DNA of 64,000 bases from positions 267,715-331,714 of the forward strand of contig NW_019775336.1 in the NCBI RefSeq assembly GCF_001039355.2, in the 5' to 3' direction. Each line of letters starts with the position of its first letter. The stretch's first letter is position 1. Made by a program: the position numbers and the translations under genes. Below the pieces are notes generated by a model that ran no database searches, was not told the origin of the DNA, and saw only the letters and a list, made by a program, of their open reading frames with translations. Origin of the DNA: Lingula anatina (lineage: Eukaryota; Brachiopoda; Lingulata; Lingulida; Lingulidae). Shown here piece by piece: positions 63,329 to 64,000 of this stretch.

Positions 63329-63518
63329 ATGGCATCAGCGCTAGAGAAAGAGACAGAGGGGCGTCTGGACGAGGCCAAAGGTGTCTTGGTGAAAGTGAAG
63401 AATGGTGAAATACCCGCAGAAAATGCCAAAACCACGGTTGATTGGTTGACGATACTGTCCGAGCAAGGCAACACGAGAGCTACCGAACTCCTCCGGGAAT
63501 TTGTACATGATAGTGTTG
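63329..63518 (+). CDS. WFS1: first coding exon resembling the N-terminal region of wolframin
   Basis: An acceptor-like cag (63324-63326) directly precedes AATGGCATC; the ATG at 63329 opens a frame to the donor GTTG|gtaaga at 63519, leaving phase 1. The 63 residues run MASALEKETEGRLDEAKGVL to RATELLREFVHDSV. The segment NAKTTVDWLTILSEQGNTRA, then TELLREF, resembles from memory the SEL1-like helical segment of wolframin ([23 protein letters not shown]), the ER membrane glycoprotein of calcium and stress homeostasis. Human wolframin has a longer disordered N-terminus before this segment, absent here. A next exon is not identifiable: the open frame at 63779-63974 fits the phase but not the family. 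Another SEL1/TPR-type protein is the alternative. Confidence 0.65.
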
Positions 63519-63925
63519 GTAAGATTGAAATGAAGTGCAATGGATGTAATTTAAATTAATAATAAAAAATGATATATGCTTCATTTTTAGGTTTATTTAT
63601 TTATTTGCAATTCTAACCCATGGGTTGAAAAGTAGGATCATAATATGCATTATCATGTACTTATTTTGATGTTATTTTAATTTATTTCACTTAGGCTTAT
63701 AACTAAGGCCTAATGAATTTGATATGATTTGTAACATTCGTTTTCAATCAAATCTTGCTTTTTGTGCGATATTACAGTGCGAAATCGGCTCTTCAGAGGC
63801 GTTTTTTTAAGCAGAAACATTTTAGGAGTCTGTGGCTTAATTCACATGCAATGTCTATTTTCTAAATTCTATTTTCTATTCGCGGTATGTCTTATGATCA
63901 CGGTCTGTGCCCAGAATATCCCGCG

Positions 63926-64000
63926 GCGTAATTACTGGCAGCGCGAGCCAGTTACTATAAGTTACTTTAAGTAACTGGCTCGCGCTGCCAGTAATTACGC
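63926..64000. repeat. 31-bp-arm hairpin at the window edge
   Basis: Arms 63926-63956 and 63970-64000 are exact reverse complements (outer end GCGTAATTACTGGCAGCGCG), with a 13-base loop. The arms may extend beyond the window on the right only, since base 63925 would need to pair with base 64001. Confidence 0.95.

Noticed and set aside
63779-63974. Frame RNRLFRGVFLSRN... as next wolframin exon
   Set aside because: The acceptor and phase fit, but the sequence has no resemblance to the family and runs into the terminal hairpin without a donor.

Overview
This is eukaryotic nuclear DNA from an invertebrate animal. It is AT-rich, has small GT-AG exons in long introns, contains several families of short inverted-repeat transposons, and carries many microsatellites. 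The gene content (secernin, a probable wolframin exon, and several secreted or GPI-anchored surface proteins) plus recurrent 'aggcctac' text suggest a marine deuterostome. An echinoderm is my first guess; a lancelet or hemichordate is not excluded. No bacterial, viral or CRISPR features were seen.

Layout. 1-560: last exon and poly(A) signal of an unrecognised + strand gene. 2.5-3.5 kb: three small inverted-repeat elements. 3.6-20.5 kb: a repeated locus of about 6.7 kb per unit on the - strand, encoding a small signal-peptide, cysteine-rich protein. Three copies are seen: the rightmost has no internal stop, the middle has a premature stop, and the left one has lost exons. Two single Ns (8651, 15500) mark contig joins. 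They fall exactly where one exon is missing, and the collinearity of the flanking contigs makes allelic (false) duplication a serious alternative. 22.9-28.9 kb: a five-exon - strand gene for a heavily N-glycosylated, probably GPI-anchored protein, with a CRE plus TATA promoter. 34.4-38.1 kb: an eight-exon - strand gene for a GPI-type protein with EB-like cysteine modules, all introns after exon 2 being phase 1. Two distant upstream exons (42.1 and 47.8 kb) can each supply an alternative 'Met-Lys' start to the same signal peptide. 48.5-49.9 kb: a four-copy tandem repeat (about 318 bp unit) with a 141-bp transposon inserted and flanked by an 8-bp target duplication. 54.1-57.6 kb: a complete five-exon secernin gene (+). 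63.3 kb: one exon (+) resembling the N-terminal region of wolframin. The window ends in a 31-bp-arm hairpin.

How the genes relate. The three central - strand loci all encode extracellular or membrane-anchored proteins. The cysteine-rich repeated locus and the EB-module gene share phase-1 exon architecture, so they may be distant relatives. Secernin and wolframin are unrelated housekeeping or ER genes on the opposite strand. The 48.0 kb region, with an RFX-type X-box and a YY1-type motif, could be a bidirectional promoter between the EB-module gene and secernin.

Limits. Exons were placed by eye from reading frame, splice consensus and phase agreement. Protein names other than secernin, and to a lesser degree wolframin, are structural descriptions. 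No database search was possible.
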